From Scilla litardierei (lineage: Eukaryota > Streptophyta > Magnoliopsida > Asparagales > Asparagaceae), in the NCBI GenBank assembly GCA_030789695.1, contig CM061132.1, positions 28,429,858 to 28,493,857 of the forward strand: a stretch of DNA of 64,000 bases. The letters are read 5' to 3'. Shown here piece after piece: positions 1-9,824 of this stretch. The notes beneath the pieces are model-generated. The model worked only from the letters and a program-made list of their open reading frames with translations, made no database searches and was not told the origin of the DNA. A program made the position numbers and the translations under genes. How positions within the stretch are numbered: the stretch's first letter is position 1; each line of letters starts with the position of its first letter.

Positions 1-1072
1 TTCATGAAAATAAGATCCCCCCCCCCCAAATTAAGCTGGCGATCGCCGCCAAATGCCAGCATTGATGTTGACAACCAATCTCGCATTCCTAACCTTTGCT
101 CTGAATCCGTGCCTAGTTCAATTTAGGAAATTTCTCCCACTTCGGCCGCTAATAGTTGCAATAGGAAATGATGTTTACAATATCTAACTCGCTGTCTTGG
201 TCTTCATGTGTAAGAAAACATGCAAGTTCCAACCGCAAGAGCATTGCCAACAGCAACCTCAACATTCCCAGCAGCAACGCCCTTCTGCCCATTCTTCTCA
301 GCCATAGTATCTTTGATATGGAAATTAGACATCCTTTAATAGTATCCATCTTGCATTATTGCTTGTCTTATCACGGTTACCCCCCCCCCCCCCCAACCCC
401 AAAAACAAAAAAAAAACAAAAAACAAAAAAAAGTCAGTGATGCATGAGGTTGAAAGAACTCAAACATCCATCCCAGCCAACTTCAAAGTTGTTGGTATGG
501 CGGTTCCTAATATGTTTGGATCAAAGATCCCTTTAAATTTGAATTGGAATGTTATTCAATGATCATCGATTGTCTTCAAATGTACTGAGCACTTAAAATT
601 CGTATTGCATATCGCAGATTTGTAAACTAGACTTTTTTGCCATATCTTCTCTCTTCTTTTGAAAAATTTGAATACTTGCTAAGTTTACAAATTGTGAAGC
701 ATGGTTGCAGTTAAAACTCAATCGATTTCAGTACTTGACATGTGCTTTCAACTTTTAGAAATTCATATTCCTTACTTACTGAAACTTGCTGTAAGATAAG
801 ATCCATCGCACCCACCCGGTTTTACAGCTTATGTTCCTCAGATCATATTGTAGGTTTCTCACATAAGCTACTGATAATGCACATAAAAAAATGGTCAATC
901 AGAACATTCTAGGAACAGAATTAAAAGGTGAAAAGCACGTCTCTATGCCAACAATACGTCGGCCGAAACTTGAAAGTGCTGTTATTTGAGAAACCAGTGC
1001 AAGTGAACAAAAGGGAAAACAAACCAATTAAACTTACAAAAACTGCAAATTTCTTAAATCATGTAAAAGTAC
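1..1072 (-). other. host-gene intron downstream of exon 5 (left edge)
   Basis: On the minus strand this follows the exon 5 donor and should be intronic up to the window edge. I see no convincing exon. It contains poly-C tracts at about 18-28 and 380-394, and an A-rich run after the second. The C-terminal exons of the host gene should lie beyond the left edge. Confidence 0.5.
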
Positions 1073-1273
1073 CTCTTCGTCTTCTTCGTCTTCAGCAGAC
1101 CTGGTTGAATCAATGCTCTTGCTATCACCATGATCGTCTCTTTTAAGGGATTTATCACCATATTCTGGTCCAACAGAATCAAAAGAGTCTCCAGTCGGCT
1201 GGGTTGAAACGGCACTTGGAAGAACAGATTTGTTCTTTATGATTTCTTCTCTAAGCCAATTAGGTACTGCAGC
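1073..1273 (-). CDS. exon 5 of host gene: conserved plant Pro/Gln-rich protein
   Basis: This is a 201-nt (67-codon) exon, in frame at both ends. The acceptor is a TTGCAG ending at 1274, and the donor is GAAGAG followed by GTACTT. It encodes AAVPNWLREEIIKNKSVLPSA, a compact hydrophobic/basic block of the kind conserved in uncharacterised plant proteins. An acidic Ser/Asp/Glu tail follows (about residues 45-67, ending DEEDEE). Joined to exon 4 it reads ...ERPKK-AAVPNWLREE..., which supports a phase-0 junction. The reading frame runs on past the donor to a stop, so that readthrough is intron. The function is not recognised, and the protein continues beyond the window. Confidence 0.72.
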
Positions 1274-1377
1274 CTGCAATTTACAAACACAACATGCACA
1301 GTGGTATGTCACTGCATCTGCAGGAGAGAGAGGGGGTGGTCTTAAAGCAGAAGGGGTTTTGGAGGTAATGCTATTAC

Positions 1378-1575
1378 TTTCTTTGGACGTTCAGTAAGAT
1401 TTAGAGCACTATTGAGATCTCCAGAAAAAGCTGCTGCATGGAGAGACGATGCAGGACCTAAAGCATATGATGCATTAACAGGTGGCATGCCAGGCTGAAA
1501 GCTAGGAGCCATGATCCCTCCAAAGACTGGTGAAGGTACAGGCACAGATGCTTGCGGGATAACAGCAGGATCAAA
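1378..1575 (-). CDS. exon 4 of host gene
   Basis: This is a 198-nt (66-codon) phase-0 exon. The acceptor is strong: a pyrimidine-rich tract ending CTTGCAG just before 1575. The donor is AAA followed by GTAATA at 1377. It encodes a Pro/Ala/Ser-rich stretch that starts FDPAVIPQASVPVPSPVF and ends with the basic ERPKK. If the donor were not used, translation would stop at a TAA about 12 codons further on. The next candidate acceptors are a CTCTCTCCTGCAG near 1320 and the TTGCAG before exon 5. Only the second gives the in-frame PKK-AAVPNW junction. The 66-residue segment has no recognised domain. Confidence 0.72.
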
Positions 1576-1662
1576 CTGCAAGAGGAAAACATAAATTTTA
1601 AACTAAGAAACTACATTTTAAAAAAGAAATAGGCCTTCCTCCAAAAAAAATTGAAAGATTAC

Positions 1663-2033
1663 ATGTGCTCCAGATGGACCCAACGGAATTTGAGGAAAAC
1701 CAACACCAGATGCAGTTGGAGTCCATGATAGACTAGAGGATGCTGGATCGTGCTCCATCACTCCAACAGCCACCGCAGGACCAGTATGCCCATAATTAAT
1801 TTTCTGATGTGATTGGTGGATGGAATCATGCCTTCGTTCAAACTCCAAAGGTCGATCACAGGCATCAGGTAAGAAATCAGCGGGGGCCATGTGATTGGAG
1901 AAATGTGGTTTTTCTGATGGGGTCATCTGAGCTGGTAATGTGGATTGTGAGTGGTGTCCTTCCTGAACTGATGACACAGGCAAAGGCAGAGGATCATGTA
2001 AACCCTCAATTCGATGCACAACTTCTCTGTCAC
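1663..2033 (-). CDS. exon 3 of host gene
   Basis: This 371-nt exon begins with two bases of a split Gly codon (acceptor AACAGCAG before 2033) and ends in phase 0 at CAT, before GTAATC. It encodes a low-complexity His/Pro/Ser-rich segment: DREVVHRIEGLHDPLPLPVSS near the start, GPSGAH at the end. The split codon matches the single G left by exon 2. The intron to exon 4 is short (87 bp), a normal plant size, unlike the giant introns upstream. An alternative acceptor 7 nt inside (GACAG) would break the frame and was not chosen. Confidence 0.7.
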
Positions 2034-3584
2034 CTGCTGTTACATGAGAAAGTCAAAGCATTGAACTGGATATCATAATTATCTGTTCCCAGAAGCTGTT
2101 GCAAGCAATCTGTTTGCACATAGCACAGTAAATAAATTTCACATACCGATATGTGGGTTTCTGTTATCTAAAATGTCCAAGGTGCTGGAGCTAATTTGGC
2201 CCAATGACTACTTTATGCCATTCACAAGGTGGAAAAAGGAGGCTACAAGGATGCTACAAGGATACATCTCAAGAAATGATTTCCCCTAAACGCAGACAAG
2301 ATTTTGATTGTGTTTTGGTAATAAAAGTTAAAAGAAGTTGCTAAATCGTTCATTTGTAAAACTAATTTGATTCAGAATTCAAATAATATGGTTGACTTAC
2401 CTAATCTTTCATTAGACAAAAAAGCACCGTATTACTATATTTGTAGGGGAGGAAGAAGAAACTTAAGGGGGGGAATTACTCTAGTCTACATTTGGATATC
2501 TCATCTCAACATAGAGAACCAAAATGAAACAAAATTTGGATATCTGCCAAAGCTTGGCACCGATGGTGACCATTGACAGATGGAAAGGCTGTTCTTCAAA
2601 CTAATGCGCTAATCACCATAAAAGATAATAAATGAATTAAACATCCATTCTTCCGCATTTTAGCATCTTTCAAAACAATAATGTAAACTATGTTCCTTAT
2701 TTTGTGCATAATTTACAATTATGTTCCATTTCATTAATTAGCATCTAAATGTTTATTGTTATCCTATGCACACTGCACTAGTGTTTTTAGTGCCTGTGTG
2801 TATGCAAGATATAAACATCAACATCCTTTTTCAAGATATAAAGAAGTTGTGGAAAACTTGAGCACACAGTTATATATATTGCTTGTTGTCTATTTTCATA
2901 TCATTTACAAGACATACATCAGAGACAGCATTCTAACCTGACGATGCCTAAATAAATAATCATGAGTATAAGATTTTAAATAAAATTTAGCAAATAATTT
3001 GAAATCCTCCAAAAGGAAGCCGGTGGCGATTTACCAAATCATTTCAAAACCTGTTTAATATTTTCATTTTCTAAGTGTTTCTGTTGCTAGTGTTTTTCTT
3101 TTTTGTTTTTCAATTATAATTATCTTCGCCTTTTGTCATGTTAAGAACACAGCTCCATAGCTTGATTCCAAATCCAAACACAGTAACCAGGTGGAAAGAA
3201 GGTGACCTGGCCACCTAAACATTAATAATATGAAATGTAAAATTGAAAACGCCAACTTATTAAACAATGATCTGCACAAATGAATGGACTCCAATGAATT
3301 ATCTCATTACCCTTGGTAAGTGCTTCGACGGAATCCACATTGACAAATTTGAAAGTAATGGAAAATTTGTGCATGACTGCAATTTGGAAGTAATTACAAG
3401 ATCTTCAAAGTCATATCACCATGTACTTGTTCAGTTGGTGGGAACTAGGATTTGGAGATATGAAATTTAGTTCAGGTACAGTTTCCACAAATCAAATTTT
3501 TTTCTGTGTTTGGACTTCGGAGTGTGCAGAGATGAGGTGCGAACATTAGGGTTTGAAAATGTATTTGTGGGCCCCATGATTTGT

Positions 3585-3850
3585 TTTCTTGTTTGGTTGC
3601 CTTGAAATAGTAATGTGTGAAAATATCATGTGGGGCCGGTGAGGTTGGAGAGAGTGAAGGGGAAAGTTAAAAAAGGAGTTGGACGATTAAAGAGACATGT
3701 GAGGCCCATCCTGCCATTTCTCAACTTTCCCAACCTAAAATTGAAGCTAATTGTCACAATTTTGTGCCCGGAAAGTTTTTGATAGGGTGTTGGCCGCCAA
3801 CAGCACGTCATACTTTTCTAGCCCCAAAATCTCGAGAACCAAACATGTCT
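3585..3850. mobile_element. possible second MITE beside the TAA-flanked MITE
   Basis: The left end contains TTGTTTGGTTGCC. The right end, on the opposite strand, reads ATGTTTGGTTCTCGAG. Together they give imperfect terminal inverted repeats around about 0.26 kb. I could not define a target duplication, and the block abuts the MITE at 3854. It could be a relative of that element or chance similarity to the same GTTTGGTT terminus. Confidence 0.3.
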
Positions 3851-3853
3851 TAA

Positions 3854-4146
3854 GGCTTGTTTGGTTGGTGGAAAGGAGTGAAAAAGATGTTTGAAATCTA
3901 AATCCGGCATTGCATGGCAACTGTAGCTACTTGTTTTCAATTTTTCAACCATTGACATGTTTGGTTGGTAAGATTTTGGAGCTATGAAAAATCTAATGTG
4001 ATCCTAATTCCTAACTTAACCAGCGCCACATCAAAAACTTTTCCAGCACAAAATTGCCGCAATTATTTGTGACGATCTCCAGCTGGAAAAGTTGGACAAT
4101 GGCAGAGAAGGCCTCACACTCCCCAAAACTGCACGGCTACCCCCCC

Positions 4147-4177
<31 letters not shown>

Positions 4178-4515
4178 ACACAAATGTCTCGATTTTTCAC
4201 TAACCCTACAGATCTCACACAATATTTTAAGTTTTAACATTTTCACAGTCCAAAATAACTAAACAAGAAAGACTCATAAATACATTTCCAAACCTCAGTT
4301 GTCAAGCATCTTCTCATTACAAAGAAACTAAAAAATTTGTTTTGTGAGAATTGCACTAAAATTCAATTTCACATTTTTAAATCTCAATTTCCACCAACCA
4401 ACTAGTCATTAAGTTGGAAAGTCCAAAAAAAAGTAGCTACAATTGTCGTTGTACCGTGCCAAATTCAGATTCCAATCCCATTTATCATACCCTTCCCCAT
4501 CAACCAAACATGCCC
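3854..4515. mobile_element. Tourist/PIF-Harbinger-like MITE, 662 bp, TSD TAA
   Basis: The termini are inverted: GGCTTGTTTGGTTGGTGG on the left, and GGGCATGTTTGGTTGATGG when the right end is read on the other strand. The element is flanked by TAA at 3851-3853 and again at 4516-4518, the 3-bp duplication typical of PIF/Harbinger MITEs. It has no coding capacity. A poly-C run followed by (CA)n lies at about 4141-4182. The class assignment rests on TSD length and the G-rich terminus. Confidence 0.7.
4141..4182. repeat. compound microsatellite (C)n(CA)n
   Basis: A run of about 22 C followed by about 10 CA dinucleotides, inside the MITE. It is likely to be length-polymorphic. Confidence 0.9.
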
Positions 4516-6014
4516 TAAAAAGCAAGTATGATACTCCTACTTACATGCAAAGGGGCAACGAAGTTGATCTATGACAGCAGATCATGTGAATCCCATGTAA
4601 TAACCAAAAAGGCAAAAATTGAACACATTTTGATAGACACACAATCTTTTTTGTCTCTTCTCAGTTGCCTCATATGCAATGAAATGGAGTTGTCTTTTTA
4701 AAAATCCTCAATGTTCCGGTATTACAAATTTAACTCAACACAAGACAGATTTAACAAAAAATGGATGTCTACTTTTGAGTTGAAGTATACACGAGGATTA
4801 ACTGCTAGTTTACCTTCAATATCCAGATATTAACTTGCCATCACAACTCATGTCAGCTTAACAGTGTGCCCTCTACATAACATATGCTGGAACCAACTAA
4901 TCCCACACCCGACACTCACAGGTATAAATCAACATCTATAACCTAGTAGGCTACTAATTTTAAACAAGAACTTTAAGAGGGACCACCAATAAACTTGCTC
5001 GCAATATAAGTGTATAAATCCTAACTGGTAGAGTTAGTTCACCAAAAAGAATAAAATAGAATAATGATCATTTCCAACATTATGGTTTATATCAAGTTTT
5101 GAGAACTCAGTTTCGGTTCGTTCCCTTTAAAAATTTATGGTGTCTACAAGTTTTGGTATTTCAAAAGTTTCGGAAGTTTGGTTGTGAACTTCGGTCTTGT
5201 TACATATACATATAAATTGTTTATAATAGTTATATATCTGTGTATGTGTATGTGTAAACTGTAAACTAGTTGATTCATTAGAATGTTTAATTAAAAATAA
5301 AAATATAGACGGTTTAATTGTAAAAGATGAGTTAAAGAACAAACTTTTCTAGCAAATCTTAATAACTTGGGGTGGGTTAAATTGAATACGGGTGGGATCC
5401 CATTTTAATCCACAATCCCAATATGTCCCAATAATGAATACCGCTAGTGTTCAATTGAATGTGGGTAGGATCAAACACTATCTCCAACCCCACCCCACCC
5501 CCCTCATTGTGTCATCATATATTCAAAACGATAGAGAAATTAGAACGAGAGGAAAAGCATGATCGAGAGACTGCAAATGAAGGGAACTATCGAGACGCGA
5601 TCGACAAGGATTGCGACGTTCGTTCGAAGCAATTCTCTTCTCGTAACTCTCTCCTTTCTTCTCTATTTCTCTTTCTGTTTTGAGATGCAATGATTTAGAT
5701 TTTTTGCTCTTTGTCATTTTTTTACGGTTTTTTCAAAAAGTTCTCGAGGGCTATTGTAGATATGCTTAAGAAAATCCTTTCATGATTCTGCTTTTACGGT
5801 TTTGTGTTTTTATGAGATTTTTTTGCCATTTTTTTGTTTTTTCAGTTTTCATAGAAATTGCGAAATTGCTCACGTGCTTCTATTGATCAGATAAAGAAAA
5901 TTCTTTTGTGGTGAGGATTGTAGAGTGTTGTGTGTTTTCCTGATATACTCTAATTTGCATCTGGCTCGGACCGCCTTAGTCCGAAACCAAAACAATACGG
6001 CTGAAACTAAAACC

Positions 6015-6019
6015 TCATG
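6015..6019. repeat. target-site duplication TCATG, left copy
   Basis: TCATG directly precedes the TGTAATACCCC terminus of the solo LTR. The same five bases recur at 12370-12374 directly after its CATTACA end. Confidence 0.8.
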
Positions 6020-6948
6020 TGTAATACCCCCTTTTTGTTTACAACCCCAGAAACTTGTTTGCAATTTTTCTCTTATTTTTTTCTCTTCTTTCCTTCAATT
6101 CCCTCAGCCCAACAAAGGCCCAGTTGTGCTTCATTCTCCTTCTTCCTTTCTTTTTCTTTTTCTTTTTCTCATGTTCAGGCCTAACCCATGCTCTATTCTT
6201 CTTCTTTTTCTTTTCTTTCTCTTCTGCCCGAGCCCAAAAAGCCAAGTAGCCCAAACCCCTCACTTAAAAACACGGTCGTCCCAAACTCTCTCCCCCAGTC
6301 CTTTCTCTCATCCAAACCCACCAAATCAACCGCCCCTCACGCCCGAACTCCTCTCTGGTGAAACCCTAGCCGCCTTGCCTGGCAAATCTGGGAATTTTCT
6401 CTCTCTCACCTACAATTCCTGCCACGCCACGACTCTCTCCTCTCAACAAGCCCTCGATAGAAGCCCTAGCACGCCACCTCTGTCCCACGCGTCTCCCTGA
6501 CAACTCATGAGATATCCTTTCATTGACACAAAACCCTCTCTTTCCCATCACTTGTCAAAAGCGGCACCACCCTACTATCCACCGCCTTCACCGTCTCACC
6601 ATCAAATCCACCGTTTTTCCGTCCAATCCAAGGTCAAGGTGGCCATTGAGCCCGAAAGCCCGATGGCCCGGCCCGGCCGGCGTTGACAGGGCCGCTGGCC
6701 GGCCCGGCCACCGGTCGGGGCGGGCATTTAGCCCCGCCAGCCCGTCGGACCAGCCCGGCCCGGCGACGGGTCGCGAGCTGTCGGTTTTTTTTGTCAAAAT
6801 GACCAAATAACCCCCCCAACCAGCTATAGACGGTCTGATTGGGGGGTATTTTTGTCATTTTAGGCCAAAAGACCAAAAAACCTCCCCAACAGCCATATAA
6901 CGGTCATATTGGAGTGTTATTTTGGTCTTTTGGCCTAAATAATTCCTA

Positions 6949-6962
6949 TAAATACCCCACCA
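6949..6962 (+). promoter_or_regulatory. TATA-like element of the hAT transposase
   Basis: CCTATAAATACCCC lies about 360 bp upstream of the transposase ATG and before a pyrimidine-rich leader. It is the best core promoter candidate in this AT-poor subterminal region. There is no experimental support. Confidence 0.45.
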
Positions 6963-7313
6963 ATCCATATCAATTTCTTCACACCTCTAAACAGCTCTAC
7001 TCTCAACTTATTCTCAAATCTGAAGCTCTTGCTCTCAACTCATTGCGCTCTCAAGATTCGACTGCTACCTCCCCGCATCTCAACTTTCAAGCTCCATCGG
7101 CTACCTCTCTGAGTCTCGGATCATCTGCAACCTCACTGCGGCTCAAGCTGATCTTTGCTCTAGTCTGCAATCAGGTTCCTTTTATTGTTAACTTAGCATA
7201 ATGGCCGGATCAAACCCATGTAGATCTTTTAACATTAATTTTAAGAAGTGAGGAAATGATATATTTTCAAAATATGCTGAACAACCCGTTTTATACACCG
7301 GAAGTTCCCGAAA

Positions 7314-9345
7314 ATGTCACAAAATGAGGCACAAGAATGGAACGATAGTAATCACCCTAGCTCCATAGTGGGTACACAAGGGTTTTCTGCTTCTGCACAA
7401 ACTTCTACCCCTGCACAAATTGCTACTACTGTCGGTCCCACTTCTACACAAGCAACCCAAATCAGAAAACAGAAATCTAAGTTTTGGAAAAACTATACAC
7501 TTGAAACAATCCCGGAAAAGAAGGAATTAAGGCGGTTTGCAAAAATCTGTAAAGCAGATTTAGTTGGCACAGCTAATGATAGCACAACACACCTGAAGAG
7601 ACATTTAAATTCTCACAAAAAAGAGGCTAGACAGACCACTTTAAACTTATCAGCTTCTTCTAGCTATCTATCTATTTTCTCATATTCTTCTGGTACAATG
7701 CGAAAGGAGATGGCTAGATTAGTTCTATGCCAAGAATTACCCTTTAGTTATGGGGAAAGCCCCACATTAGGACGGTTTAACCAATTAGCACTGAACACTG
7801 CCTTTAGAAGAGTGTCTAGAAACACTCTTAGAAGAGATACTATGTCGGCTTTTGAAGCTCGCAAAACTAAAATTATACAAACTTTTGTGGGACTTAAAAT
7901 CTAGAATAGCTTTAACATTCAACATATGGACAACAAAATGGGGGTTTTCCTACTTATGTGTTACGTCACATTACGTAGACCACGACTACGATGTTAACAA
8001 GATGATTATCGGATTTAAAATGTTAGAACATGCTAATACTGGTGCTATCATTTCTAATGTGATTATGTCTATTATTCGTGAGTATGATATTTCTGAAAAA
8101 AAAATTCTTTACATTTGATAACGCATCTAACAATACAAGTGCAATATCATTTTTAAAAAGACAACTAAACCCTGATCTTGATGGTTTATTATTCCATCAC
8201 CGATGTGCTTGTCGCATCTTAAATTTAGTAGTACAATATGGGCTTAAATTTGCTTTTGATTGGTTAGAAAAAGGTAGAAATCTTATGTTATACATACAGT
8301 CTTCTATCTATAAGAGAAATTTGTACGAAGAAGTATGTAAAACTAGCCAACTTCTTTTCTGAAAGTTTAAATATAGTGTTCCACATAGGTGAAATTCAAT
8401 GTATCTAATGATGCGTTGCATGATTAAAAACAAGATTCAGCTTAGTGATTTTGTTAGGACACACATTCCATAGGATACGGATAACAACATTAGTGAGATT
8501 AAGTGGAAAACTATTGAGCAGCTTTGTGATGTTTTTGAGGTTTTTTTGGTTGCTACAAACAAACTCTCGGGTGTGTATTACTCAACATCCATTTTAGGCC
8601 TTGATCAATTAGTTATCATTTCAGAACTTTATCAAAGTATAGAGACAGTACAGACACTAACCTTGTTCTTCTTCATATAATAGAAGAAATGGATAGTAAA
8701 CTAGCGAAATATTGGAATCGTGTTCCTTTGCTTTACTCATTATCTAATGTTTTTGATCCACGGTTTAAAGAGGAAGTGGTAGTTAGGTTATTAGAAACCT
8801 TTTATGAAAACATGGGATTTGATGTTAATGATCATATAATGAATTTTAAAAACTAGCTTAAGAGTCCTTTTTGCAACGTATGAGGCTAGATATGGTAGTT
8901 CTTCACACTTCTTCTGTTCCTGTTAGTGCTCATACTACAAGTAAACTCCGACAGATTTTGGAGAAGAAAAAACAAAAAATCGTATCTACAGATAGTTCGT
9001 CTAGTGAGTTGACCAAGTATTTAGACATTACTTTTCCTTTTAATGAGTCAGAATTGGATGATGAGAATTTTGATACTTTGGCTTGGTGGAAAATGTATGA
9101 ACATAGGTTTCCAATTCTTGCAATTATGGCTCGTAATTTGTTAGCAGTCCTTATTTTCTACTGTTGCTTCTGAGTCTGCTTTTAGTGCAAGTGGTTGGGT
9201 TTGGCGTAACAAGAGGTCAAGTCTGAAGGAAGATATAGTTGAAGCAGCGGTATGTGCAAAGAATTGGTTTCATGCTGAAAACTGCTCGCAAAATAAACAG
9301 AACCTTTCGGAAGACTCGGATGAAGAAGCTACAGAAGCTGAATGA
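7314..9345 (+). pseudogene. hAT transposase pseudogene (BED finger, RNase H-like core, hAT dimerisation)
   Basis: The coding trace starts at ATG 7314 with a Ser/Thr/Gln-rich N-terminus. A BED-finger remnant follows: ...FAKICKADLVGT...THLKRHLNSH. The first Cys of its CxxC pair appears to be lost. Fragments in shifted frames then give NIWTTKWGFSYLCVTSHY, the catalytic-core block FFTFDNASNNTSAI, and HHRCACRILNLVVQYGL. From 8363 to 8870 homology continues through several stops. The C-terminal dimerisation domain starts near 9000 (ELTKYLDI...FDTLAWWKMYEHRFPILAIMARNLLAV). It shifts frame near 9150 and continues as TVASESAFSASGWVWRNKRSSL to a stop at 9345. Several frameshifts and stops make it non-functional. 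Confidence 0.85.
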
Positions 9346-9816
9346 TTTTCTTTTTTTTCTTGTATTGGTATTTTCTTACTTGTATTAGCATTTAGAAGTA
9401 TTTTGTTTTGACCGTTGTATGAGGGGTAAAGGTGGCCAATGTAAGTTCCCCTCAACAAAATTTTAATAAATGAACTTTAAAGGTTCACCCCATGACCTTC
9501 GTGAATTTCGGGATTAAATATCTTTTTTTCAAAAATATAGATTTGATTAGAAATAAAAGAAGTTAACTATTCATCATTTTTTAAAAATTGTACACTTATA
9601 AATTTTTTTCCTTCTTAAAAACTATTTTTAAATAATTTTATATAGTGCTTATAAATTTTGTAAAAATTTTATATACTTCTTAAATATTTTTTCTTCTTTA
9701 AAACATTTTTTTATTAATTTTAAGTATTTATAAAAAAATTTCCAGATTTTTAACTTTTTTTACTTTTTGGGTCGGCCAAGCCCGGCGGGCAACGGGCCGG
9801 TCCGTTGGCCACATGA

Positions 9817-9824
9817 ATCCAAGG
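9817..9824. repeat. target-site duplication ATCCAAGG of the hAT (right copy)
   Basis: Identical to 6626-6633. The preceding A also matches, so the duplication can be read as 8 or 9 bp. Confidence 0.85.

Larger units (their letters stand above)
6634..9816 (+). mobile_element. hAT DNA transposon, 3183 bp, 8-bp TSD ATCCAAGG
   Basis: The element begins TCAAGGTGGCCATTG, and its other end reads TCATGTGGCCAACGG on the opposite strand. These imperfect TIRs continue into GGCC-rich subterminal DNA on both sides (6650-6780 and 9771-9810). ATCCAAGG occurs at 6626-6633 and at 9817-9824, the 8-bp duplication typical of hAT. It encodes a broken transposase (7314-9345) and lies entirely inside the solo LTR, close to the LTR's TATA region. 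It must therefore be younger than the LTR insertion. Confidence 0.9.

Noticed and set aside
149..349. Minus-strand ORF considered as a further exon of the host gene
   Set aside because: One frame reads AEKNGQKGVAAGNVEVAVGNALAVG, but no convincing donor or acceptor pair joins it in phase to exon 5, and the composition is not distinctive.
5925..6500. 191-codon plus-strand ORF over the start of the solo LTR
   Set aside because: It spans the LTR border and a pyrimidine-rich tract and has Phe/Ser/Leu low complexity, so it is a composition artefact.
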